Part shown: positions 1 to 6,162 of the stretch, one piece after another
Layout: each line of letters begins with the position of its first letter
How positions within the stretch are numbered: the stretch's first letter is position 1
NCBI GenBank assembly: GCA_030428585.1
Contig: JAUIDL010000013.1
Coordinates: 1 to 13,979 of the forward strand
Reading direction: 5' to 3'
Length of the DNA: 13,979 nucleotides
From: a bacterium
Lineage (GTDB): Bacteria; Patescibacteriota; Saccharimonadia; Saccharimonadales; Saccharimonadaceae
Program-made: the position numbers and the translations under genes
Notes under the pieces: model-generated
Told to the model about the DNA's origin: nothing
Database searches by the model: none
Seen by the model: the letters and a program-made list of their open reading frames with translations, nothing else

Positions 1-637
1 CCTCTCCAATACCATCAATCACCAAAAGAGGACCGAGTGATGCATATAAATCGCCCGGTGCGATCACAACAATATCTGCCTGCTCAATTGCTGCAATGGC
101 CGTTTGATGTGCGTGAGCATCGGGGATTAAGCTTAGCTTCGCTTTACGCGGGTCCAATTTAAAATACTCGGCACCAATAACCCGCTCGCCATGCAATTCA
201 GTACTTGTATCGCCCCAGCTCATCTTTAGGCGGATGTTATCGAGCGTCGCTGGAATAACCGTTCCTTTGACGCGCAAGATTTCCGAAGCGGTTTCGACGG
301 CTTCACCAAAATCACCAGTCATTTTTTCTAATGCAGTTAATAATAAATTGCCAAAGGAATGACCCTTAAATGTACCCTCATCGAATCGATAGTCAAACAA
401 ATCACGTATTTTGGGTGATGGACTCAACGCCACTAAACATTTTCGCACATCCCCTGGCGGTAGTGTTCCTAGTTCGTCGCGTAGCACACCAGTACTCCCT
501 CCATCATCCGCCATGCTGACAATCGCCGCCAGCTGGCTGGTATGGCGTTTCAATGCTGATAGCATCGTAAAGCTGCCGGTTCCTCCGCCAATGACGGCAA
601 TACGGATTTCACTTTTGGCAAATGGATCTTGTCTCAT
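1..637 (-). CDS. YvcK/CofD-like family protein (gluconeogenesis factor type), 3' end beyond window
   Basis: The first 212 residues are visible; the C-terminus lies off the left edge. I translated it directly from the ATG at 635-637. Family motifs in order are a nucleotide-binding GGGTGSF loop (residues 17-23), ADDGGSTG (43-50), PPGDVRKCL (60-68), GHSFGNLLL (92-100) and APGDLYASLGP (193-203). These are hallmarks of the YvcK branch of the CofD-like fold, whose Firmicutes members bind UDP-sugars and affect carbon flux and cell-wall growth. The actinobacterial-type CofD transferase reaction is not expected. The start lies 4 bases after the GH1 stop codon, with GAGG about 10 bases upstream, so it is translationally linked to the GH1 gene. 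The usual rapZ and whiA neighbours are not in view, although the downstream side is cut off. Family confidence is high; the cellular role here is inferred. Confidence 0.9.
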   Translation of the reverse strand, partial: MRQDPFAKSEIRIAVIGGGTGSFTMLSALKRHTSQLAAIVSMADDGGSTGVLRDELGTLPPGDVRKCLVALSPSPKIRDLFDYRFDEGTFKGHSFGNLLLTALEKMTGDFGEAVETASEILRVKGTVIPATLDNIRLKMSWGDTSTELHGERVIGAEYFKLDPRKAKLSLIPDAHAHQTAIAAIEQADIVVIAPGDLYASLGPLLVIDGIGE

Positions 638-641
638 AACG

Positions 642-1901
642 TTAGATTCCTCGTAATTTCTTTATAACACGACCAAACCACTGGGCGCTCGGGCGCAGCG
701 TCCGTTCACCAGTTTTGTAATCAATCGCCGCCAGACCAAAGCGTGGCCAATGACCATATCCCCATTCGAAGTTATCGGTCAAGCTCCAGTGCAAATAGCC
801 AATCAGCTCGACTCCCTCTTTCATCGCCTGTTGCATAGCCAGGATCGTCTGTTGAATCCAGTTTTGGCGCAACGTGTCTTGCTCGTCGGCGATACCGTTC
901 TCGGTGATCATGATTGGTTTCCTGTAGCGACGAGACCAGTGTTCCAGAACGTATTGCAAGTCGCCTGGCGCCACCATCCAGTTGACGTCGGAATAATCAG
1001 CTGCTTCGGAATTATGAATCCGCGTGCCCAGTAGTCGCTGCGACTGGTAATAATTGAGCCCAAGAAAGTCACTGTGCCGCGCAAACTTTTTGACCCAATA
1101 ATCGTCTTGGACATACTGTGCGACATTGGCGCTAAGACGGCTAATCCACGACGTATCACCAGGGTAAAAGTACACGCAGTTCTTTGCCACCGAAATCTTA
1201 TAGCGGGCGTTAACGCGGCGCAGGGCTTTGGCGGCCTTTTTGTGCGCATACACCAAGTTGTTTAATACCGTAAATGATCGAAGCCAACTCGACTCTGCCG
1301 GTGGCCAGGTTTGAGTTGAGTAACTCATAAAAGTGTAGACTTCGGGCTCATTGATGGTTATGACGTAACGAACACTGCGACCAATTTCGCTCATAATCCG
1401 TTCGGCGAACCTGACAAAATAGTCGACGTTGCGGCGCTTGGCAAATCCACCCTTCTGCGCAAACCAGACGGGCAAGGTAAAGTGAAACAATGTCACCACC
1501 GGTTCAATGCCGCGACTTTTAAGACTTTCGAGGTAATCTCGGTAGTGCTCGACCGCTTCAGCATTCCACACACCTTCCTCTGGTTCGACGCGGGACCACT
1601 CGATACTAAAGCGGTAAGCGTTCATGTTCATGGATTCAAGTAAGTCGAAGTCTTCTTCGTACCGATCATAATGTTGGGTTGCTCGGCCCGAGACATAGTT
1701 GGCCGGCGTTTTGGCAAGTTTTTTAATGCGCTCCCAGCTCGGATAGTCTGATACGTGGTATTCAGCCTGCGCTGCCAGCGACCGAGCGTTCTCGAGCTCC
1801 CACACCGACCACTGATTATGCATCTTCCCTTCAACCTGGTGGGCAGCAGTAGCTGCTCCCCATAAAAAGTGTTTCGGAAACGCACGTGTCGATTCGGCCA
1901 T
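642..1901 (-). CDS. Glycoside hydrolase family 1 protein (beta-glucosidase/beta-galactosidase type)
   Basis: The 419-residue protein covers the whole GH1 (beta/alpha)8 barrel. Visible motifs are the N-terminal FLWGAATAAHQVEG (12-25, with glycone-binding Q22), H140 in TLFHFTLP, the acid/base glutamate in TINEP (E185), GLNYY (281-285), the nucleophile in ITENG (E334) and the glycone-binding HWSLTDNFEW (E379, W380). All catalytic residues are present, so it should be an active retaining beta-glycosidase. The HFTLP variant, in place of the common HWDLP, occurs in some archaeal and deep-branching members. No signal peptide is visible, so the enzyme is probably cytoplasmic and acts on imported or internal beta-glycosides. 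The substrate cannot be read from sequence. It starts 6 bases after the helicase stop and sits 4 bases before yvcK. A glycosidase between a helicase and yvcK is unusual; a sugar link to YvcK is only a guess. Confidence 0.93.
   Translation of the reverse strand: MAESTRAFPKHFLWGAATAAHQVEGKMHNQWSVWELENARSLAAQAEYHVSDYPSWERIKKLAKTPANYVSGRATQHYDRYEEDFDLLESMNMNAYRFSIEWSRVEPEEGVWNAEAVEHYRDYLESLKSRGIEPVVTLFHFTLPVWFAQKGGFAKRRNVDYFVRFAERIMSEIGRSVRYVITINEPEVYTFMSYSTQTWPPAESSWLRSFTVLNNLVYAHKKAAKALRRVNARYKISVAKNCVYFYPGDTSWISRLSANVAQYVQDDYWVKKFARHSDFLGLNYYQSQRLLGTRIHNSEAADYSDVNWMVAPGDLQYVLEHWSRRYRKPIMITENGIADEQDTLRQNWIQQTILAMQQAMKEGVELIGYLHWSLTDNFEWGYGHWPRFGLAAIDYKTGERTLRPSAQWFGRVIKKLRGI
661..669 (-). promoter_or_regulatory. 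Possible extended -10 box within the GH1 3' end, before yvcK
   Basis: TGTTATAAA on the minus strand matches an extended -10 (TGn-TATAAA) and lies 23 bases before the yvcK-like ATG. It falls inside GH1 coding sequence, so this is weak evidence. Confidence 0.25.
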
Positions 1902-1907
1902 ATACCT

Positions 1908-3431
1908 CTATTGTACTACGTCTTCGCCAAAGTGTTTTTGTAGGCGCATCTTAATCGAACCCACGTGCCGTCCCAGTAATCCGCTTAGTTCCTCGATGGT
2001 CAGGCCATTTTGGAATTCCTGTTTCAGCTGGTCATCCTGCGCTTTTTCCCAGGGGCGATAGGCGTTTGGATAGGTCTCGCGCATCGTGGCGATTTTATCG
2101 GCCCAGCCAGAACCGCCCGATTTTTTCGCCTGCGGCAATTCACCCGCTTCACGCTTGGCGGCTTTTTCTGCCAAATGAGCGAACCGGTCTGCGTCCTGTT
2201 GGGCCTTGGCTCGCAGGACTCCATCGATGACCTGCGCGTCTTCACTGACCTTCAGCGCCATCTGATTAATGCCCGATAAGTACAAATTGTCGAGATTCTT
2301 CACACGACTCAGGGCAACGTAGCCCATGCCTTCGACAAAGGCTTTACGCAGGTCAATCTTGGCTGCATCCAGCGTCATACCCTGGGATTTATGCACGGTA
2401 ATCGCCCAGGCCAACCGAAGTGGTAACTGGGTAATACTGGCGCGCTTTTTATCACCATCCCTCTGCTCCCAGGTATCTGGAACGATCGTCAGCTCTTTGC
2501 CATTTTTAAACGCCACAATCGGATAGTCAGTATATGGCTCAAAAGCAACCACCGTGCCGATACTGCCGTTCACATATTTTCGGTCGAGGCTGTTTTTGAC
2601 TGCCATCACCAACGCACCCTGTTTGAGTCGAAGTGTCATTGGCGCCAAGACTGACCGTTGCAACGACTCGACGTACGACTGCGCGCCGGTTGTAGTCTGC
2701 TCGTACTGATACTCGTCGCCCTCTAGCTGTTCCAGCTTCGCTTCGTTGATACGGTCGACGTCTAGATTGACCGTATGCAGCTCGGTGAGTTGCTCAACGT
2801 CATCTGGATAGACTTCGGTACGTGCTAACAACGTTTCGGCATGGTGACGGCGAATATCACCTGCTCGCAATGCATCAAGAATCGCCAAAAGCTGTTCGTC
2901 ATCTTGGCGGAATTGATCTTGTAGATAGCAAATTGTCGGTTGTAGCTCTTGCCAGACCCGAGAATTGACGACGAACCCACCAGAACGCGAATCGCCCCTG
3001 TTAATCGGCGGCAGTTGAAAGAAATCACCACTCATCACGACTTGAATACCGCCAAACGGTTCGTCAACTTCGCGGACCAAGCGACAGACATCGTCGACCA
3101 TATCAAGACGAAAATCGTGCAGCATACTGATTTCGTCGATAATCAGCACGTCAGTCTTGGTAATAATTTCGCGACGGGCTTTCGACAAATGTTCAGCGAA
3201 GCCGTGCGGTATATCATCGTGCACGCCGATACCACTCCAACTGTGAATGGTCGTCCCACCCAGGTGCGTCGCCGCCAGTCCAGTCGTCGCTGTCACCGAT
3301 ACATGTTTTCCATCGGCTTTCGCTAGTTTGATAAATTGGTTCAGCACATACGTCTTGCCCGCCCCTGCTGGACCGGTCAAAAGCACGCTCTCACCCGAGA
3401 GCAATATCTCTAATGCTAACCCCTGATTCAT
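1908..3431 (-). CDS. PIF1-like superfamily 1B DNA helicase with C-terminal SANT/Myb-like domain
   Basis: The 507-residue protein carries Walker A GPAGAGKT (20-27, K26), Walker B DVLIIDE (94-100), motif III GDFFQLPP (135-142), AITVHKSQGMTLD (343-355) and VALSRVKNLDNLYL (372-385, with the arginine finger region). This set is typical of PIF1/RecD-like 5'-3' helicases, which unwind forks, R-loops and G-quadruplexes. After a charged linker (about 405-455), residues 459-500 form a small helical unit: W461, acidic residues, LTIEELSGLLGR, GSIKMRL. It resembles SANT/Myb-like helix-turn-helix tails and may bind DNA. The ATG at 3431 has AAAAGGA directly abutting it, too close to act as a Shine-Dalgarno site, but a perfect TATAAT lies 7 bases upstream. 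It lies 20 bases downstream of the KwaB-like gene. The helicase call is firm; the tail's role is inference. Confidence 0.93.
   Translation of the reverse strand: MNQGLALEILLSGESVLLTGPAGAGKTYVLNQFIKLAKADGKHVSVTATTGLAATHLGGTTIHSWSGIGVHDDIPHGFAEHLSKARREIITKTDVLIIDEISMLHDFRLDMVDDVCRLVREVDEPFGGIQVVMSGDFFQLPPINRGDSRSGGFVVNSRVWQELQPTICYLQDQFRQDDEQLLAILDALRAGDIRRHHAETLLARTEVYPDDVEQLTELHTVNLDVDRINEAKLEQLEGDEYQYEQTTTGAQSYVESLQRSVLAPMTLRLKQGALVMAVKNSLDRKYVNGSIGTVVAFEPYTDYPIVAFKNGKELTIVPDTWEQRDGDKKRASITQLPLRLAWAITVHKSQGMTLDAAKIDLRKAFVEGMGYVALSRVKNLDNLYLSGINQMALKVSEDAQVIDGVLRAKAQQDADRFAHLAEKAAKREAGELPQAKKSGGSGWADKIATMRETYPNAYRPWEKAQDDQLKQEFQNGLTIEELSGLLGRHVGSIKMRLQKHFGEDVVQ
1910..1915 (-). promoter_or_regulatory. 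Possible -10 box upstream of the GH1 gene
   Basis: TACAAT (5 of 6 to TATAAT) lies 8 bases before the GH1 ATG. Its last base is the first base of the helicase TAG stop codon. The following AGAGGT could instead act as a close Shine-Dalgarno site, so promoter and read-through translation are both plausible. Confidence 0.35.
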
Positions 3432-3438
3432 TCCTTTT

Positions 3439-3444
3439 ATTATA
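3439..3444 (-). promoter_or_regulatory. -10 box immediately upstream of the pif1-like gene
   Basis: A perfect TATAAT preceded by CGG lies 7 bases before the ATG at 3431. A transcript starting 7-8 bases after the box would begin at or next to the start codon. No good -35 box was found at 16-19 bases. It would allow helicase expression independent of the KwaB-like gene. Confidence 0.55.
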
Positions 3445-3451
3445 CCGTAGT

Positions 3452-4456
3452 TTAGCCGCGTGGCGGTTCACCTTCGGGGTCGTCGAGCAGCTTCTTGCTT
3501 TTAATCTCGTAGCGCCGCCCGGTGATTTCGTTCGTAATGTAGTCTTCGTTAATCAAGTTAACGAACATATCGAGGTCATTGCCGTCCATGATAATGATTG
3601 AACCATCATCGTCGGTCATCAGCTCGAGCTGCATCGAGTCAGCGTATTCAATTGCTTTTTCCTGGGTCACCACGCCTACTTCGAGCTTTTGGAGCTTGCT
3701 GACGACTTTTTTGCGATCACGGACCACCGTTTGTAAATCCAATCCATCAGGAAAACTCAGTTTAAACTGCTTTTCGATTTCGGCGACTTTTTGATCGGCC
3801 AAGAGTTGTTTCTTGAACTCATAATTAAACAAGCGCTCGAATTTGCTCTGGTTAAAGATGAAGATATCTTTATCAACAATCAGGACCTGGCTATCGGCCG
3901 GAACTTTCCAGCCAAAATCAGACGCGAAAGCTTCAAATTTACCCGCGCGGAATTCCCACGACACCGCACCAGGCAGCACATTACTGACGCTGACCTGTTT
4001 GATGATATAGAAGGACTTTTTTGGGTTGTCCTTATAACTAAATTTAGCAACCAATCCTTTAATACGTTTAAACTCGTGCTCTTGTTCGCTAAATTCGACG
4101 ATATCGTGACGCTCGCGCTCAATCAGATTGATCAGGGTGTCGGCGTGCTTCACTTTTTCTAGCTCAGTACGGAGTAATACATTGTCCTCTTGCTCGGTCA
4201 GTTCATAATCGCGCACGCTCAGACCGGTTCCCGCACCCAATTCGACTTGGCTCATCATATCCAACAAAAACAGCGACTTCAGCTGAGTATCTAGCGCGTC
4301 GCTGACGGTCGTCGAGTACGGCGTATAATTTCGGTTGAACAAAAAGAATTCAACATCCAGGTTGTTTTTTGCCGCATCGGTCTGGTTTGCCCACGCAAAA
4401 ATATCGGTGATTTCCCGTTCTGGCTGCTGGTTATCGTCGGTCGGCTGGTCGCTCAT
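3452..4456 (-). CDS. KwaB-like (DUF4868) protein, solitary
   Basis: This 334-residue acidic protein has no signal peptide or membrane segment. I recognise the DUF4868 layout seen in KwaB of the Kiwa anti-phage system: a central strand-rich block with FYIIKQVSVSN (149-159) and WEFRAGKFEAF (167-177), then QVLIVDKDIFIFNQSKFERLF (190-210), then a helical stretch (215-260), and a C-terminal block with LDMFVNLINEDYITN and ITGRRYEIKSKK (295-322). In Kiwa, KwaB is the cytoplasmic effector that works with the membrane protein KwaA. No KwaA-like gene is present on either side, so this is an orphan. It has its own two-box promoter and a Shine-Dalgarno AAGGGG, and it precedes a PIF1-like helicase, probably on one transcript. 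RNase HI lies just upstream. The family call is by memory of pattern, not alignment; the role (defence, R-loop or DNA maintenance, or other) is open. Confidence 0.68.
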   Translation of the reverse strand: MSDQPTDDNQQPEREITDIFAWANQTDAAKNNLDVEFFLFNRNYTPYSTTVSDALDTQLKSLFLLDMMSQVELGAGTGLSVRDYELTEQEDNVLLRTELEKVKHADTLINLIERERHDIVEFSEQEHEFKRIKGLVAKFSYKDNPKKSFYIIKQVSVSNVLPGAVSWEFRAGKFEAFASDFGWKVPADSQVLIVDKDIFIFNQSKFERLFNYEFKKQLLADQKVAEIEKQFKLSFPDGLDLQTVVRDRKKVVSKLQKLEVGVVTQEKAIEYADSMQLELMTDDDGSIIIMDGNDLDMFVNLINEDYITNEITGRRYEIKSKKLLDDPEGEPPRG

Positions 4457-4465
4457 AGTCCCCTT
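4454..4465 (-). promoter_or_regulatory. Shine-Dalgarno site and start codon of the KwaB-like gene
   Basis: AAGGGG (4460-4465, minus strand) precedes ATG by 3 bases inside a purine run. With the promoter upstream it gives a leader of about 24 bases. It is one of the few unit-head genes here with a conventional leader and Shine-Dalgarno site. Confidence 0.6.
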
Positions 4466-4486
4466 TTCTTCAATTCAACAGTCCCT

Positions 4487-4516
4487 ACTATAGAGGGCTG
4501 GTAGCATAAGGGTCAA
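4487..4516 (-). promoter_or_regulatory. Two-box sigma70-type promoter for the kwaB-like/pif1/GH1/yvcK unit
   Basis: On the minus strand TTGACC (4511-4516) is separated by 18 bases from TATAGT (4487-4492); each box matches the consensus at 5 of 6 positions. The predicted transcript start is near 4480, about 24 bases before the ATG at 4456. The promoter sits in the 79-base gap after rnhA. I see no hairpin terminator for rnhA in the gap, only a short T run at about 4521-4525 on the minus strand. Confidence 0.65.
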
Positions 4517-4535
4517 CGATAAAAATCACAACTAT

Positions 4536-4967
4536 TTAGGCCGTCAGATAGCCGTCAAGTTTTTGCTCGCGAGCTTTGTTAGCCCATTCATCGGCCAGTT
4601 CGTTGCCCGGGTCACCTTCGTGGCCGCGCACCCATGTCAGCGTCGCGTTTGAATTCTGGTGGAGCACATACGCCTCTTTGACAATGTCGAGGTTTTTAAT
4701 CTCGCCACCCTTCTTTTTCCAACCCTTGGCTTCCCAGCCCGGTGCCCATTTCGTAATCACGTTAATCCAAAATTCACTATCGGTGTATATAGTACAGTCA
4801 AGGCCATCGGCGTCGGTCATGGCAGCGACCAGCGCCCGGCCTTCCATGCGAATGTTCGTCGAATCTTGATCATGTCCAACGAACAGTGGCTGCATATCTT
4901 TAATGACCGCAAAGCCACCAGGCCCTGGGTTCGGACTGCAACTACCGTCAGTGTAATATACGGTCAT
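4536..4967 (-). CDS. rnhA: Ribonuclease HI
   Basis: The 143-residue protein has the complete RNase HI catalytic set. D7 lies in YTDGS, E42 in RMEGRAL, D63 in YTDSEFW and D126 in NELADEWAN, with the flexible-loop histidine H116 in VRGHEGDPGN. The basic WKKKGG segment (83-88) corresponds to the handle region that grips RNA-DNA hybrids. It degrades RNA in RNA-DNA hybrids such as R-loops and primers. Its ATG overlaps the stop codon of the DUF427 gene by one base (TAATG), so the two are translationally coupled, with GAGG about 10 bases upstream. Downstream, after a 79-base gap with a new promoter, lie the KwaB-like gene and a PIF1-like helicase. The gene is close to the usual bacterial length and shows no defect. 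Confidence 0.96.
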   Translation of the reverse strand: MTVYYTDGSCSPNPGPGGFAVIKDMQPLFVGHDQDSTNIRMEGRALVAAMTDADGLDCTIYTDSEFWINVITKWAPGWEAKGWKKKGGEIKNLDIVKEAYVLHQNSNATLTWVRGHEGDPGNELADEWANKAREQKLDGYLTA

Positions 4968-5269
4968 TACTCAACAACCTCGACGCCGTTCCAAAAGGCA
5001 ACGTAGTTCGAGAAGTCTTTCTTGACCCGTTCAATCGAGCCGTCTTTTGGTTCTGGGTAATACCAGGCGCCAAATTCATTGCGTTCACCATTGACGACAA
5101 TGTCGTAATAGGATGCTTCACCCTTCCATGGACAGGTGGTATGGTGATCACTTTCTTCAAAAAATTGCCATTCGAGGGCCTTTGGCGGAAAGTACCAGTT
5201 CCCCTCGATGCGAATCAACTCGCCAACTGGTGCTTCTGCGATCACTTCGTCTCGCCATAGTGCTTTCAT
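4967..5269 (-). CDS. DUF427 family protein
   Basis: This small 100-residue protein matches DUF427: IEGNWYFPP (21-29), TTCPWKGEASYYDI (44-57, with C46), AWYYPEP (68-74) and NYVAFW (88-93). Members are widespread beta-rich proteins of unknown biochemical role. The reading frame stays open upstream to 5359, but I place the start at 5269 for three reasons. MKALWRD is the usual family N-terminus, the 5' extension would overlap the preceding gene, and a TATAAT box lies 6 bases before this ATG. It is the first gene of a two-gene unit with rnhA, sharing the TAATG junction. No catalytic claim is made. Confidence 0.88.
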   Translation of the reverse strand: MKALWRDEVIAEAPVGELIRIEGNWYFPPKALEWQFFEESDHHTTCPWKGEASYYDIVVNGERNEFGAWYYPEPKDGSIERVKKDFSNYVAFWNGVEVVE

Positions 5270-5275
5270 GGTTTT

Positions 5276-5305
5276 ATTATACCGATTTTCAGACTTATGC
5301 GCCAA
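5276..5305 (-). promoter_or_regulatory. Promoter for DUF427-rnhA, predicted leaderless
   Basis: TATAAT (5276-5281) preceded by CGG, with TTGGCG (5300-5305, 4 of 6 to TTGACA) 18 bases upstream. Only 6 bases separate the -10 box from the ATG at 5269, so the transcript should begin at the start codon. There is no Shine-Dalgarno sequence. The promoter overlaps the 3' end of the upstream gene. Confidence 0.6.
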
Positions 5306-5582
5306 GACCAGCTTGTGTTCTTTCGGCTTGGTGTCGTTCTTCTTGGATTGCCTGTGCACGTTCTAACACTTTCTGAGCAATATCAGGATCGTTCACTGAC
5401 TCTCTTTCGAGAATCGTAATATATGTTGACCAAAAATCTTCATACAATGCCAACGTCTCATCGGTCGTGAGTTTGATAAGGTCCATGATGGCTTTTCGTT
5501 GAAAATCGACAACTGCCTGCATGTCGCCCGTGACAGCTTCGGCATCCTGCCGTGGAATAAATGGTTGGTTCTCTGGACTCAT
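5295..5582 (-). CDS. Small acidic helical protein of unknown function
   Basis: This 95-residue protein is not recognised. It is predicted to be almost wholly alpha-helical from about residue 15 on: MQAVVDFQRKAIMDLIKLTTDE, a long central helix with aromatic residues (LYEDFWSTYITIL), and a charged C-terminal helix (KVLERAQAIQEERHQAERTQ). It ends in a small-residue tail. No cysteines, membrane segment or signal peptide are seen. Its ATG overlaps the TGA of the Nudix gene (ATGA), the usual sign of a real coupled gene in this window, so I accept it despite the lack of homology. It is the third gene of the glyS unit. It could be an adaptor or a small regulator, but nothing shows which. Confidence 0.75.
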   Translation of the reverse strand: MSPENQPFIPRQDAEAVTGDMQAVVDFQRKAIMDLIKLTTDETLALYEDFWSTYITILERESVNDPDIAQKVLERAQAIQEERHQAERTQAGLGA

Positions 5583-6160
5583 GATTGTGCTCTTGCACCC
5601 TTCTCCACACCCCTTATAAATTCATCTAACGACTCACCGTGAAAAATCACTTCTCCTTGGCGGAATCCCCATAGTGGCTTTTGTTTCATGATGGCAAAAT
5701 CAGCTCGACGGACACTGATTCGCTCACCACCATCATGCTTTGGTTTGTGTTCGGCGATTTTGTGTTGCGCGACGAAGACATATTTGAACCATTCAATTTT
5801 AGGTTCTGGCTGCGAAATCATCAGTAGATGCCAGTCTTGGAATTCTAACCCAGTTTCCTCGAGTAACTCCCGCTTGGCAGCTGCTAAAATTGATTCGTCC
5901 GAGTCATCAACTCGTCCGCCTGGAATTTTACCAGTGCGAACATCACCATTCGCCTGCTCTTCGTCTACTACGATAATCTCATCACCATCGATCGCCACAA
6001 TATAAACGGTGTCTGGCCGTTTGAGCATTTCGTATGTTTCAACCGTGCCATCAAACTGGGTCTGTGGCCATTGATACACATCGAATAATTCGCCACGAAA
6101 CACACATTCAGCCGCTTCTGGAATCAAAATCGGTTTTGGTGGCAGTGGTCGATCACGCAT
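5579..6160 (-). CDS. Nudix hydrolase (ADP-ribose pyrophosphatase-like)
   Basis: The 193-residue protein has a Nudix box at residues 81-105: GGRVDDSDES followed by AAAKRELLEETGL. The metal-binding glutamates are E98, E101 and E102, with R97 ahead of them. The loop between GG and the first box glutamate (E89) is one residue longer than the standard GX5E spacing. The N-terminal part (about 18-60, FRGELFDVYQW and DTVYIVAIDGDEIIVVDEEQ) resembles ADP-ribose or nucleotide-sugar pyrophosphatases, but the substrate cannot be assigned. C-terminal residues 150-185 add a helical extension. The ATG sits 2 bases after the glyS stop codon, and its own TGA overlaps the next ATG. It is therefore the middle gene of a glyS-nudix-small protein unit. 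Confidence 0.9.
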   Translation of the reverse strand: MRDRPLPPKPILIPEAAECVFRGELFDVYQWPQTQFDGTVETYEMLKRPDTVYIVAIDGDEIIVVDEEQANGDVRTGKIPGGRVDDSDESILAAAKRELLEETGLEFQDWHLLMISQPEPKIEWFKYVFVAQHKIAEHKPKHDGGERISVRRADFAIMKQKPLWGFRQGEVIFHGESLDEFIRGVEKGARAQS

Positions 6161-6162
6161 AA

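Noticed and set aside
411..1265. Plus-strand and alternative-frame open frames across the yvcK and GH1 region
   Set aside because: They lie opposite or within genes with clear family motifs and encode low-complexity or motif-free sequences; they are shadows of the real genes.
4324..4329. Plus-strand TATAAT inside the KwaB-like gene, as an antisense promoter
   Set aside because: No start codon or plausible plus-strand gene follows at the spacing seen elsewhere; a single hexamer inside coding sequence is expected by chance.
3452..5269. A KwaA-like membrane partner near the KwaB-like gene
   Set aside because: Neighbours are RNase HI, DUF427 and a PIF1-like helicase, none with multiple membrane segments, so a complete Kiwa system cannot be claimed.
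5270..5359. Upstream extension of the DUF427 reading frame to give a 130-residue protein
   Set aside because: The extra residues are charged and unlike the family, overlap the preceding gene, and would place the strong -10 box inside coding sequence.
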